Of a stretch of DNA of 64,000 bases, positions 1-8,508 are shown piece after piece (position 1 is the first letter of the stretch; every line of letters starts with the position of its first letter). Source of the stretch: Vreelandella hamiltonii (GTDB lineage Bacteria; Pseudomonadota; Gammaproteobacteria; Pseudomonadales; Halomonadaceae). The DNA lies in assembly GCF_014651775.1 (NCBI RefSeq), contig NZ_BMXN01000008.1:1-64000 (forward strand), read 5' to 3'. The notes beneath the pieces were generated by a model, which was given only the letters and a program-made list of their open reading frames with translations, searched no databases and was not told the origin of the DNA. The position numbers were made by a program, and so were the translations under genes.

Positions 1-53
1 CTGATGGTCATATCGCCGCATAGGTGTGCCGAATGATGCTGTGCACTATGCCA

Positions 54-95
54 GAAAAATCAGGTGGTTGTCGACAGGCTATCCGCAACCACCTG
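54..95 (-). terminator. Intrinsic terminator after truncated tctA
   Basis: Perfect 10-bp inverted repeat, CAGGTGGTTG at 61-70 and its complement at 86-95, with a 15-nt loop. Read on the minus strand it starts 5 nt after the tctA stop codon and is followed by ATTTTTCT, a short U tract. This is a classical rho-independent terminator. It shows that the transcript of the tct operon ends here. Confidence 0.8.
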
Positions 96-100
96 AATAG

Positions 101-973
101 TTACTTTTCTTTTTCCTTGGATCTTCCCTTGCCCACCCCGTAGGAAATCCAGGCCGCAATATCAGCTCCTGCGCCGGGCAGAGCTCCAATTAAAGTACCG
201 ATTGAGCTACCACGCACCATGTTGCGCCAATAACGTTTCATATGCTTAGGTACACTGCGAAAAACACTGTCTTTATCGGCAACGCTAATAGTCTTTTTCT
301 CGGATTTGGAACCGTAGTAGCTCATTAGCTCGTTCAACGCAAACATACCGATCATGACTGGAATGAAGTTTATGCCTGCCATTAAATCCGGCACTCCGAA
401 GGTAAACCTAGGGGCACCGCTCATCATGTCCAACCCAACCGTTGACAGTAATATACCGAATAAAAGCGATAGAAAAGCCTTTATTCGGGAGCCAACAGAG
501 ATGAAGATCGAACAGCTTAGTCCCAACACCGCCAGCCAGAAATATTCGAAGGCACTAAATTTCAACGCAACCTCAGCAAGCGACTGAGCCACCACGATCA
601 AGATGATGGTACCGAAGATACCGCCAAAGACTGAACAGGCAAGATTGATTCCTAAAGCCTCCCGCGCCCTTCCTTTTTTGGCCAGCGCATGAGATTCCCC
701 GACATAGGCCGCCGACGCAGGTGTGCCAGGGATATTCAAGTAAGTGCCTGGAATATCCCCGGCAAAAATCGCCATGGCAGAGGTCGTGACAATTGCAGCA
801 ATGGCGGGGATGGTGTCCATGTAGAACGTCAACGGCACCAATAAAGCAACAGCCATTGTTGCCGTAAGTCCTGGCACAGCACCTACAAATATTCCAAAAA
901 GCGACGCTAGCAAGATAACCAACAAGGTTTCAAAATTCAAAACCAAACCAACCCCATTCATTAGAATATCCAT
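101..973 (-). CDS. tctA: TctA-type tripartite tricarboxylate transporter large permease, half-length
   Basis: Large membrane subunit of a TTT-family secondary importer for carboxylates. Typical TctA signatures are present: GAVPGLTATMAVALLVPLTF near the N-terminus, then the Gly/Pro-rich GDIPGTYLNIPGTP loop, several hydrophobic segments and a GALPGAGADIAAWISYGVG motif near the end. Full TctA proteins are about 500 residues; this one stops at about 290, just after that second motif, so the C-terminal half is missing. The start at 973 is chosen for an AGAGGGG ribosome site; it overlaps tctB by 13 bp. A terminator follows the stop directly, so the short form is the real gene end. It may be non-functional, or the rest may have been lost by deletion. 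Confidence 0.8.
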   Translation of the reverse strand: MDILMNGVGLVLNFETLLVILLASLFGIFVGAVPGLTATMAVALLVPLTFYMDTIPAIAAIVTTSAMAIFAGDIPGTYLNIPGTPASAAYVGESHALAKKGRAREALGINLACSVFGGIFGTIILIVVAQSLAEVALKFSAFEYFWLAVLGLSCSIFISVGSRIKAFLSLLFGILLSTVGLDMMSGAPRFTFGVPDLMAGINFIPVMIGMFALNELMSYYGSKSEKKTISVADKDSVFRSVPKHMKRYWRNMVRGSSIGTLIGALPGAGADIAAWISYGVGKGRSKEKEK

Positions 974-1458
974 GGTACACGCCCCTCTATTAGCGTTCCT
1001 TGCGGTAGCGGAATAAGTAAGTAGCGCGAAAAGATGAAATAGATTGCTAGCGCCACGAGCAGAGAGGCAATCAATGCTAACCAAGGAGCCGTTTTCCTAA
1101 ACACCATCAAGACAAACATGATGCCCGCCATCGTAAGCATAGCGCCGATGTAGTCACTCGCAAAGATGTAAAAAAGAATGGCGATGGGCGGTAGCATCAT
1201 TACCAACCCAGGTTTTTCAGTGATGGACTCTTTCAAGGAAGAGGCTTTGGTGGGCGCCATTTGAGCCGTTGCTTTTTTTCCATTCCATAACGCATTGGCT
1301 GCCAGGATCGTACCTCCAATGCAAAATCCCGCTCCAACGATGGAAGGGAAAAGCGAGGGCCCATATTGAAGACTGGGGAGCGTTGGAAATTGCTGGGCGG
1401 TAACAATCGTTGCCACACCAGCCATAAAAAATGCCACCCCGGAAAAAAAATCCCTCAT
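961..1458 (-). CDS. tctB: TctB-type small permease of TTT transporter
   Basis: Small membrane subunit of the TctCBA importer. About 165 residues, the usual length, with four predicted hydrophobic segments (near residues 5-25, 35-55, 80-120 and 125-150) and the weakly conserved TctB character. ATG 1458 is preferred because AAGGA lies 6 nt upstream; an in-frame ATG at 1464 is too close to that site. The gene starts only a few bases after the tctC stop and overlaps tctA, so the three genes form one translationally coupled unit. Confidence 0.8.
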   Translation of the reverse strand: MRDFFSGVAFFMAGVATIVTAQQFPTLPSLQYGPSLFPSIVGAGFCIGGTILAANALWNGKKATAQMAPTKASSLKESITEKPGLVMMLPPIAILFYIFASDYIGAMLTMAGIMFVLMVFRKTAPWLALIASLLVALAIYFIFSRYLLIPLPQGTLIEGRVPWIF

Positions 1459-1467
1459 GGTCATTCC

Positions 1468-2454
1468 TTAGTTGGCTAACCCAACTTGCTCGACGATTTC
1501 ACCTAAAACCGTATCCATCTCTTGCATCAATTGGCCAAACTCTTCGGCATTACGCCATTCGGTGCCGAACCCCCGTTGCGCCATGAAATCCTGGTATGTG
1601 TCACTTTGGTAGGCCGCTTCGAGTGCCGATTCAAGCATGGCAACCACTTCTGTATGCATTCCATGTGGGCCGACAATTCCACGCCACGCACCAACCTGAT
1701 AATCACTTCCCACTAGCTCTTGAGTGGTAGGAATGTCTCGAAAGGCTGCAAGGCGCTCCGATGCCATGACGGCAAAACTTTTGACGCGCCCGGCATCGAT
1801 CATCGAACGAGCTTCAGGCACTGATGACGAAACGATATTCACCCCCCCTGATGCCAGCTCAGTCATCGCGGGTGCCGCACCTTCACTGGGAATCCAGATA
1901 ACCTGATCAGCAGGAATATCCTGGTTCATCAAAAAACCCGCAAAGGCCAAATGCCAGATACCACCCTGCCCTGTTCCCGACGCTGTGAAGCTCCCTTTAG
2001 GCTCAGTACGAATGGCCTCCATCATCTCTTCAAGACTCTCAAATACTCCATCGGTGGCAACCTGGATTCCTGGAGAGTCGTAATTAATTTGCGCGATAGG
2101 GGTAAAATCTTCGTATGTCAGATCCGTCAACCCTTGCCAGTGCATGGTATTGACCTCAACGGTGGCCAGGCCGATCGTGTAGCCATCAGGGGCTGCATTA
2201 CGCATGGCAGTATGGCCCACCACCCCACTGCCACCGGTACGATTCACTACATTAACGTTTTGCCCCAACTGCTCTTCTAACGCACGTGCAATGGTGCGTG
2301 CCGTTGCATCCGTTCCACCACCAGCCGCCCAAGGTACAATCAAAGTGAGAGGACGTTCTGGATAATCGGCAACAGCCGGAGTTGATACTAACGAGGTTGC
2401 TACTGCTAGAACAGAGTATTGAAGGATTCTGGAACCAACACTTTTTGTATTCAT
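1468..2454 (-). CDS. tctC: TctC-type periplasmic tricarboxylate-binding protein (copy 1)
   Basis: Periplasmic solute-binding subunit (Bug/TctC family) of the tripartite carboxylate transporter. A Sec signal peptide ends around AVA-DYPERP, followed by the family's LTLIVPWAAGGGTDATAR stretch and the NRTGGSGVVGH motif that contacts the carboxylate. 328 residues from ATG 2454, which has GAGGA 8-9 nt upstream; a TTG further up is unlikely. It lies directly before tctB and tctA. A second copy, about four residues in five identical by eye, lies at 3462-4448. The ligand is unknown; context favours a sugar-derived dicarboxylate. Confidence 0.85.
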   Translation of the reverse strand: MNTKSVGSRILQYSVLAVATSLVSTPAVADYPERPLTLIVPWAAGGGTDATARTIARALEEQLGQNVNVVNRTGGSGVVGHTAMRNAAPDGYTIGLATVEVNTMHWQGLTDLTYEDFTPIAQINYDSPGIQVATDGVFESLEEMMEAIRTEPKGSFTASGTGQGGIWHLAFAGFLMNQDIPADQVIWIPSEGAAPAMTELASGGVNIVSSSVPEARSMIDAGRVKSFAVMASERLAAFRDIPTTQELVGSDYQVGAWRGIVGPHGMHTEVVAMLESALEAAYQSDTYQDFMAQRGFGTEWRNAEEFGQLMQEMDTVLGEIVEQVGLAN

Positions 2455-2550
2455 TATTCTTATCCTCAAGTATTTATTGTCTATTTAGTCTTTCTTGTCA
2501 CAGCATGCACACACTAAACTCTTCATTCTCCATACTGTTCAGTTACGAGT

Positions 2551-3348
2551 TCAATACGTTTTTGATGGAGTCCCAGCAGACTGTTCCTTATATAGCCCAA
2601 CGGTCGTTATTGCACCCTGTCGAAGCAGGCTGATGTCAATTCCAACGGCGATAAAACGACAGCCCAACTTCTGATAGCGGCGTGCATCCTCTTCGATGGG
2701 TGCTAGGATTCCTACCGGTTTGCCGGCAGCAAGTACCGCTTTTATTACTTTCTCTATGGCGCTTTGCACGTTGGGATGGGTCGGATTACCGGGATAACCC
2801 ATTCCAACTGAAAGATCTGCTGGTCCAATGAATACCGCATCAACACCCTCAGTTGCTGCGATAGCTTCTATCTCTTCAACTCCTTGGGGAGACTCCACCT
2901 GCACGATTAGGCAGAGCGACTCATGTGCCTTCTTCAAATAGTCATCAACGCCATCCCAACGCGTGGCCCGCACTACCCCGCCACCCACACCGCGCATCCC
3001 GTGCGGCGGATAGCGTGTGGCCCGTACCAATGCGGCTGCCTGTTGGCCACTTTCCACCATCGGAACCATCAGCGTTTGTGCCCCTATATCGAGCAGTTGC
3101 TTGATCAGCGCCGGATCCTGATTAACGCTACGCACTACGGGCGCTGTCGAATAAGGGGCGACCGCCTGTAGCTGGGCCAAGATAGAAGGAAGGGTATTAG
3201 GCGCATGCTCGCCATCTATCAATAACCAATCGAAACCGGTACTGGCGACAATCTCAGTGGCGTAGCCTGAGGCAAAACCAGCCCAACAGCCCCATATCGG
3301 GTTTTGCCCTTTCAGTGCCTGTTTGAATGTATTGGTCGGTACCTGCAT
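2551..3348 (-). CDS. HpcH/HpaI-family class II aldolase, GarL-like
   Basis: Metal-dependent aldolase that splits 2-keto-3-deoxy (or 4-hydroxy-2-oxo) acids into pyruvate and an aldehyde. Motifs are FDWLLIDGEHAPN with the catalytic His, VVR, the metal Glu in VQVESPQG and the metal Asp in IGPADLS. 265 residues, normal for the family. ATG 3348 has AGGAG 7 nt upstream. Sequence resembles both HpcH (4-hydroxy-2-oxoheptanedioate aldolase) and GarL (5-keto-4-deoxyglucarate aldolase). The nearby galactarate/altronate dehydratase and GarR-like reductases favour the GarL role, yielding pyruvate and tartronate semialdehyde. It sits between two tctC copies in the same direction. Confidence 0.85.
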   Translation of the reverse strand: MQVPTNTFKQALKGQNPIWGCWAGFASGYATEIVASTGFDWLLIDGEHAPNTLPSILAQLQAVAPYSTAPVVRSVNQDPALIKQLLDIGAQTLMVPMVESGQQAAALVRATRYPPHGMRGVGGGVVRATRWDGVDDYLKKAHESLCLIVQVESPQGVEEIEAIAATEGVDAVFIGPADLSVGMGYPGNPTHPNVQSAIEKVIKAVLAAGKPVGILAPIEEDARRYQKLGCRFIAVGIDISLLRQGAITTVGLYKEQSAGTPSKTY

Positions 3349-3420
3349 CCCATTACTCCTGCAGAGAAGTGGATGTCGGTCACTTTTGCCTCTGGCGGCA
3401 ACAGTGCCCTTCAAGCGATA

Positions 3421-3455
3421 CGCTCTTTTCCCTCGATAAGTGAGGGAAAAGAGCG
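3421..3455 (-). promoter_or_regulatory. Perfect 14-bp RNA hairpin after tctC copy 2
   Basis: CGCTCTTTTCCCTC at 3421-3434 and its exact complement at 3442-3455, loop of 7 nt. It lies 6 nt after the tctC2 stop and about 70 nt before the aldolase start on the transcribed strand. No U tract follows, so it is more likely a 3' stabiliser or attenuator than a full terminator. Similar hairpins follow other binding-protein genes in this window. Confidence 0.6.
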
Positions 3456-3461
3456 AGCCTT

Positions 3462-4448
3462 TTAGTTTGCTAGCCCCACCTGTTCGACGATGTCACCAAA
3501 AACACCGTCCATCTCTTGCATGAGCTGGCCAAACTCTTCAGCGTTACGCCATTCGGTGCCAAATCCTTGTTGGTTCATGAACTCTTGATAAGTATCACTG
3601 TTATAAGCGGCCTCAAGAGCTGCTTCGAGCGTAGCGACGACATCAGGCTCCATACCTTTAGGGCCAGCGATGCCACGCCACTCACCAACCTGGTAACTGC
3701 TGCCAATTGCCTCATGAATAGTCGGAATATCGGAGAAGCTTGGAATGCGCTCCGGCGACATGACCGCAAAGCTTTTAACGCGGCCGGCCTCGATCATTGA
3801 GCGAGCTTCCGGCACAGAACTTGGAACGATATCGATTCCTCCCGAGACCAGCTCGGTCATCGCAGGTGCCGCACCTTCACTGGGAATCCAGGTCACTTGG
3901 TCCGCCGCGATGCCCTGATCCATCAAGAAACCAGCAAACGCTAGATGCCAGACACCACCCTGGCCAGTGCCGGAGGCAGTGAAAGTACCCTTAGGCTCCG
4001 TTCTGATAGCCTCTAAAAGCGCCTCCAGACTTTCATAGGGAGAGTCGGCGGCGACCTGTATACCTGGAAAGTCGTAGTTAATTTGCGCGATCGGCGTGAA
4101 GTCCTCAAAAGTGAGGTTGGTCAACCCCTGCCAGTGCATCATATTGACTTCACCTGTCGCCAAACCAATCGTGTAGCCATCAGGTCTGGCATTGATCATA
4201 GCGGTATGCCCCACCACACCGCTGCCTCCAGTACGATTAACTACGTTGACATTCTGGCCCAGCTCCTCCTCTAGTGCCCGCGCGATGGTACGCGCCGTGG
4301 CATCCGTTCCACCACCTGCGGCCCAGGGTACAATCAGTGTAAGAGGTCGTTCTGGGTAGTCCGCCAGAGCAGCGCCCGAGGTAACAATCAGGGTGGCGGC
4401 GAAACCTGAAACAACAGCGTTCTTGATAGATGAGTTTATAATTGTCAT
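3462..4448 (-). CDS. tctC: TctC-type periplasmic tricarboxylate-binding protein (copy 2)
   Basis: Second periplasmic binding protein of the TTT family, close paralogue of the one at 1468-2454. Signal peptide to ALA-DYPERP, then the same PWAAGGGTDATARTIARALEE and NRTGGSGVVGHTAM motifs. 328 residues from ATG 4448, which has AAGGA about 8 nt upstream; an ATG at 4454 is too close. The copies differ mainly in the signal peptide and in the C-terminal ligand lobe. There is no membrane pair next to this copy, so it presumably shares TctAB encoded further down, or feeds another permease. A strong hairpin follows the stop. Confidence 0.85.
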   Translation of the reverse strand: MTIINSSIKNAVVSGFAATLIVTSGAALADYPERPLTLIVPWAAGGGTDATARTIARALEEELGQNVNVVNRTGGSGVVGHTAMINARPDGYTIGLATGEVNMMHWQGLTNLTFEDFTPIAQINYDFPGIQVAADSPYESLEALLEAIRTEPKGTFTASGTGQGGVWHLAFAGFLMDQGIAADQVTWIPSEGAAPAMTELVSGGIDIVPSSVPEARSMIEAGRVKSFAVMSPERIPSFSDIPTIHEAIGSSYQVGEWRGIAGPKGMEPDVVATLEAALEAAYNSDTYQEFMNQQGFGTEWRNAEEFGQLMQEMDGVFGDIVEQVGLAN

Positions 4449-4571
4449 GCTCATTTTCCTTTGGCTTTGTTAGCAATGAGTGTCATTCAAAGTAGTGTGT
4501 CGGTTTAGCTATTACTGTCTTAACGATTACTCCTAGTGCTGTTTGATAAATGTACGACCAAGCGTTCTCAA

Positions 4572-5705
4572 TCAGAAAACATCTCTGAGCATGCTGTAAA
4601 AATCTTCTCTAGAAGGTGTACGTGGGTTAGTGGCCGTCGAATGGTCTTCTAACGCCCATTGGGAAAGCGGCTCCAGATGCTCTTCAGTAACTCCCATTTC
4701 CCGCAAGTTAGCTGGCATCCCGAGCTTTGCATTGAGCTTTTCGAATTCCATTGCAAGATCATCTTCAGGGGTGAGTCCCATAACAGCTTTTAACCGCGTA
4801 TATTTCTCTTCACACTCGGGCTGGTTGAACCGAAGAACGGTTGGCATTAACACCGCATTGAGCGTGCCGTGATGGAGCTTCAATTCGTTTATGCCACCCA
4901 ACGCATGTGACAGGGAGTGCACCGCACCAAGCCCCTTTTGAAATGCCATGGCTCCTTCAAGGGCAGCCATCATCATTTCAGTTCTTGCTGACAGGTTTTC
5001 ACCGTTTTCAACGACCTCGACAAGGGAGCGGCGGGCACGCGCCAGGCCGTCAAGCGCAATCGCATCAGCCGGTGGGTTAATTTTCGGGCTCAGAAAAGTT
5101 TCTACACAGTGGGCAATCGCATCCATGCCCGTCGCAGCTGTTAAGAACGGCGGCAGGCCAACCGTCAAGCAAGGATCACAAATAGCCACCGAAGGAATCA
5201 GATATGGAGAAAGAAAACCGAGTTTGCGATTATTCTTCATGGTTATCAGCGAAGCTCTACCTACCTCGCTCCCCGTACCAGCTGTTGTGGGTATGGCGAT
5301 CAATGGCATTACATCGGCACTAATTTTCGCAACGCCACCTTCGATCGCTGCATATTGACGAAGTGGTGCTGGATGGTCGAATAGCAGCGAGACCGCTTTG
5401 GCTAGATCGATACTTGAACCTCCGCCAATAGCTACAATGCCATCACAGGCATTCTCGCGTAAGAAAGCCAGCGCCTGTTCTACAGCTGCTTCCGTCGGGT
5501 TGGACGGCGTTGCATCAAAAATGCAAACGTCACCACCAAGTTTTGATGATGCAATGACCCGAGCTAGCAGACCATTCGTACTCAAGGTCTTGTCTGTTAC
5601 AAACAGTGGTTTTGTTATCTTGAGTATTTCCAGCTCACTGGCTAGTTCGTCAACAGCGTTTTCGCCAAACTGAATTTTTGTTAGGTAGTTAATCATGTAG
5701 GGCAT
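4572..5705 (-). CDS. Iron-containing alcohol dehydrogenase
   Basis: Group III, Fe(II)- or Zn-dependent NAD(P) alcohol dehydrogenase of about 377 residues, normal length. Visible are the dinucleotide-binding GGGSSIDLAKA motif, TAGTGSE, and the metal ligands in DAIAHCVETF (Asp, His), HSLSHALGG (His) and LHHGTLNAVLMP (His). Cytoplasmic. In this operon it could reduce or oxidise a short aldehyde or hydroxy acid formed by the aldolase next door, such as tartronate semialdehyde or lactaldehyde; the substrate is not readable from sequence. The ribosome site is weak (GAGAAA). A palindromic operator lies 53 bp upstream. Confidence 0.85.
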   Translation of the reverse strand: MPYMINYLTKIQFGENAVDELASELEILKITKPLFVTDKTLSTNGLLARVIASSKLGGDVCIFDATPSNPTEAAVEQALAFLRENACDGIVAIGGGSSIDLAKAVSLLFDHPAPLRQYAAIEGGVAKISADVMPLIAIPTTAGTGSEVGRASLITMKNNRKLGFLSPYLIPSVAICDPCLTVGLPPFLTAATGMDAIAHCVETFLSPKINPPADAIALDGLARARRSLVEVVENGENLSARTEMMMAALEGAMAFQKGLGAVHSLSHALGGINELKLHHGTLNAVLMPTVLRFNQPECEEKYTRLKAVMGLTPEDDLAMEFEKLNAKLGMPANLREMGVTEEHLEPLSQWALEDHSTATNPRTPSREDFYSMLRDVF

Positions 5706-5757
5706 GCTGGTTTCTCATTATTGTTGGCATCGTGAACCAAATAGCCATTCCATAAGG

Positions 5758-5782
5758 TGTCATACAGCATGATAGTATGACA
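5758..5782. promoter_or_regulatory. Palindromic GntR/FadR-type operator
   Basis: Inverted repeat TGTCATAC at 5758-5765 and GTATGACA at 5775-5782 with a 9-bp spacer, upstream of the iron alcohol dehydrogenase gene. Each arm contains GT-N3-AC, the half-site shape used by FadR-subfamily GntR proteins. The first 15 bases (TGTCATACAGCATGA) recur exactly at 18859-18873 in the promoter region of the FAH/fuconate operon, next to a GntR gene at 17259-17984. That regulator is the likely binder; this is an inference. Confidence 0.6.
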
Positions 5783-5848
5783 ATACTTTTTTGGCATTTT
5801 TCTGGCTGCCTAAGCACTTCCTGGAAATGCTTGGCAGCGCAGAGGGTT

Positions 5849-7432
5849 TTACGCGGTATTGTGCTCACGTTTACCGTCGACCAACCGGGCTATCTTCAAA
5901 GGATTATCGTCTTTTAGAGCTTCCGGTAGCAGTGTCATGGGCATATCCTGGTAACAGATCGGCCGTAAGAAGCGATTAATCGACGCGCTACCTACTGAGG
6001 TAGTTCGTGTATCCGACGTGGCCGGAAAAGGCCCGCCATGTACCATCGCATGACATACCTCAACACCTGTAGGCCAGCCGTTCACCAAAATTCGCCCTAC
6101 CTTTTGCTCAAGAGTAGGAAGTAAGGTGCGAGCAAGCTCCATATCTTCTTCGTCCATCTGCAAGGTGGCTGTCAGTTGACCTTCGAGATGTTGGGCGACC
6201 TGTTGCATTTCTTTTTCATCGCTACATTCGATAATTAATGAGGCAGCACCGAATACTTCTTTTTGCAACGCTGCACTGCTCAGGAAATCTACTGCTGGCG
6301 TGGTATAGAGCGCCGTTTGGCATTGATATCCTTTCTCGCCCGGCCTACCACATGCGATTTCACGAGCATTGACACGTAGTTGCGCGATGCCTTCTTCGTA
6401 GGCTTGATGGATACCCGGCGTTAGCATCGTTTGCGCAGCACTTTCGTTCACCGCAACACTTGCCGCTTCGATGAACGTTTTTAGGCCGTCCCCTTTTATC
6501 GCAATGACCAAACCTGGATTGGTGCAGAACTGGCCAGCTCCCATATTGAGTGAGCCGACAAATCCCTCACCCAGTGCCTTGGCGCGAGCGCTGAGTGCCT
6601 CTGGGAGTATAAATACCGGGTTAATCGAGCTCATCTCTGCGTAAACAGGAATTGGCTGGGGCCTTGTCTGAGCGGTCGCCATCAGCGCCATGCCGCCTGC
6701 CCGCGATCCCGTAAATCCCACCGCCTGAATGTTCGGATCAGCAACTAGTGCTTGACCGACTTCTCGGCCCGATCCAAACAGTAAGGAAAAAACGCCTTCC
6801 GGAAGCTGACACCGGGAAATCGCTTTCTGTACGGCCTGACCCACAAGCTCCGAGGTGCCGGGGTGCGCGGAGTGAGCCTTGACGATCACGGGACAACCGG
6901 CCGCCAGGGCCGAGGCGGTATCTCCCCCCGCCACGCTGAAGGCCAACGGGAAGTTGCTCGCCCCGAAGACCGCAACGGGTCCGACCGCGATATGGCGCTG
7001 ACGAAGATCGGCGCGGGGCACCGGCTGGCGGTCCGGCAATGAAGGGTCGATACGCACATCGAGCCACTCACCTGAGCGAACGACACCGGCGAATAGACGC
7101 AGCTGGCCGCAGGTGCGCCCGCGCTCGCCTTCCAGGCGGGCGCGTGGAAGGCCGCTCTCAGCCATGGCGCGCTCAATCAGTACATCTCCAAGCGCCTCGA
7201 TTTCGCTGGCAATGGTCTCCAGAAATGTCGCCCGCGCGTCAAGCGAGGTTTCCCGATAGTTGTCGAAGGCCGATCGTGCCAGCTCGCAGGCCTTTTCCAC
7301 GTCCCCCTCAGAGCACCCCTTGTAGGAAGGGTCTAACGTATCACCCGTTGCGGGATTGATGGCACGAATCTCTTTACGCGTGCCGTCTATCCATTGCTGA
7401 CCGATCAGCGACTGACCTTTAAGTGAACTCAT
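5849..7432 (-). CDS. Aldehyde dehydrogenase, probable 2-ketoglutarate semialdehyde dehydrogenase
   Basis: NAD(P)-dependent aldehyde dehydrogenase, 527 residues, of the subgroup that includes 2,5-dioxovalerate (alpha-ketoglutarate semialdehyde) dehydrogenases. Motifs are [34 protein letters not shown], the general-base Glu in [11 protein letters not shown] and the catalytic Cys in [15 protein letters not shown] 7432 has AGGA 8 nt upstream. It would oxidise the semialdehyde formed by sugar-acid dehydratases (the AraD1 and FAH genes here) to 2-ketoglutarate. Base composition changes within the gene: the 5' part is GC-rich like its TRAP neighbours, and the 3' part, below about 6650, is AT-richer like the tct genes. 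Confidence 0.85.
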   Translation of the reverse strand: MSSLKGQSLIGQQWIDGTRKEIRAINPATGDTLDPSYKGCSEGDVEKACELARSAFDNYRETSLDARATFLETIASEIEALGDVLIERAMAESGLPRARLEGERGRTCGQLRLFAGVVRSGEWLDVRIDPSLPDRQPVPRADLRQRHIAVGPVAVFGASNFPLAFSVAGGDTASALAAGCPVIVKAHSAHPGTSELVGQAVQKAISRCQLPEGVFSLLFGSGREVGQALVADPNIQAVGFTGSRAGGMALMATAQTRPQPIPVYAEMSSINPVFILPEALSARAKALGEGFVGSLNMGAGQFCTNPGLVIAIKGDGLKTFIEAASVAVNESAAQTMLTPGIHQAYEEGIAQLRVNAREIACGRPGEKGYQCQTALYTTPAVDFLSSAALQKEVFGAASLIIECSDEKEMQQVAQHLEGQLTATLQMDEEDMELARTLLPTLEQKVGRILVNGWPTGVEVCHAMVHGGPFPATSDTRTTSVGSASINRFLRPICYQDMPMTLLPEALKDDNPLKIARLVDGKREHNTA

Positions 7433-7496
7433 AGCGTCATTCCTACCGTTGTGAATCAAGATAATTGTGCCTCTATTCCGCCGTGCCGTTTTCCTC

Positions 7497-8501
7497 TTAC
7501 AAGGCCGTTACACCAACGCTCTCTTCCGGCATCACCTTGATACGATTGATCAATGGCTTAGTCATCAGATTGCATTCGATGCGCATTTCATCGCCATCCT
7601 GAAGCTTCACGGCGTCGGCGAAGCTCAAGATCGCAGCGCCGAAGAAATGCACGTGGAGCTGCCCAGGAACGCGAAACGTGGCGTACTTGAAGTGGTGGTG
7701 CTCAAGGTTTTCGATCGAGTGGCACATATGCTGTTCGCCACTGGCAAAATCGTGCTGCCATACCACCGAGCCGTCACGATGAATCGACACGTTACCGCGG
7801 ACTTCCTCAGGCAGCTCACCGATGACGATCTCGGGGCCGATACTGGCATCACGCAACTTCGAATGAGCCAGATAAAGGTAGTTCTGCTTTTCCGTGACGT
7901 GATCGGAAAACTCGTTGCTCAACGCATAGCCGATCCGAAACACACGGCCTTGGGCATTGACGATATAAACGCCCGCAAGCTCAGCTTCTTCGCCGCCATC
8001 CAGCGCAAAGGCAGGCATCTGAATATCCTGGTGCGGCGCGCGAAGCGTGTGCCCCGTTCCCTTGTAGAACCATTCGGGCTGTACGCCTGGGCCGCCGCCC
8101 GCCGGCTTGCCCCCCTCCACGCCCCAATCGAAAATGCGCTGGGTGTCGGTAATGGTTTCCTCACGACCGCTTTTCTCGCCTTCCTTGCCATGCATCTTGT
8201 TGCGTGGTGCGGCACTGCCCAGATGCGTAAGCCCGGTACCGGTAAGCAGCAGGTGGGCGGGGTCCGGATGGGTAATCGGCGACAGCAACCGGCCGGACTC
8301 GATCATTTCGTTGTAGTCGAGCGTCTCGCCGGCAGCGGATGCCTCTAGCACATCGCTCAACGAGCGACCTTCGTTGGCCGCCACCAGCGCCAAATCGTAA
8401 AGCGAAGCCGAAAGCGGCTGCAGCCTTTCCCCTTTCACCTGGGCGGCAATGACAGCGCCGTTTTCGGAGCTAATCTGAACAACATGGATATTATTTTTCA
8501 T
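7497..8501 (-). CDS. AraD1/GguC-type FAH-fold protein, probable 2-keto-3-deoxy sugar-acid dehydratase
   Basis: 334 residues of the fumarylacetoacetate-hydrolase fold, AraD1/GguC branch. Characteristic stretches are [28 protein letters not shown], the acidic metal-site region GGEEAELAG and [11 protein letters not shown]. Family members accompany pentonate or uronate pathways and are thought to dehydrate 2-keto-3-deoxy acids to 2-ketoglutarate semialdehyde. That fits the aldehyde dehydrogenase 64 bp downstream. It starts 7 bp after dctM with a GAGG ribosome site, so it is co-transcribed with the TRAP transporter. The exact substrate is not certain. Confidence 0.75.
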   Translation of the reverse strand: MKNNIHVVQISSENGAVIAAQVKGERLQPLSASLYDLALVAANEGRSLSDVLEASAAGETLDYNEMIESGRLLSPITHPDPAHLLLTGTGLTHLGSAAPRNKMHGKEGEKSGREETITDTQRIFDWGVEGGKPAGGGPGVQPEWFYKGTGHTLRAPHQDIQMPAFALDGGEEAELAGVYIVNAQGRVFRIGYALSNEFSDHVTEKQNYLYLAHSKLRDASIGPEIVIGELPEEVRGNVSIHRDGSVVWQHDFASGEQHMCHSIENLEHHHFKYATFRVPGQLHVHFFGAAILSFADAVKLQDGDEMRIECNLMTKPLINRIKVMPEESVGVTAL

Positions 8502-8508
8502 AGGAACC

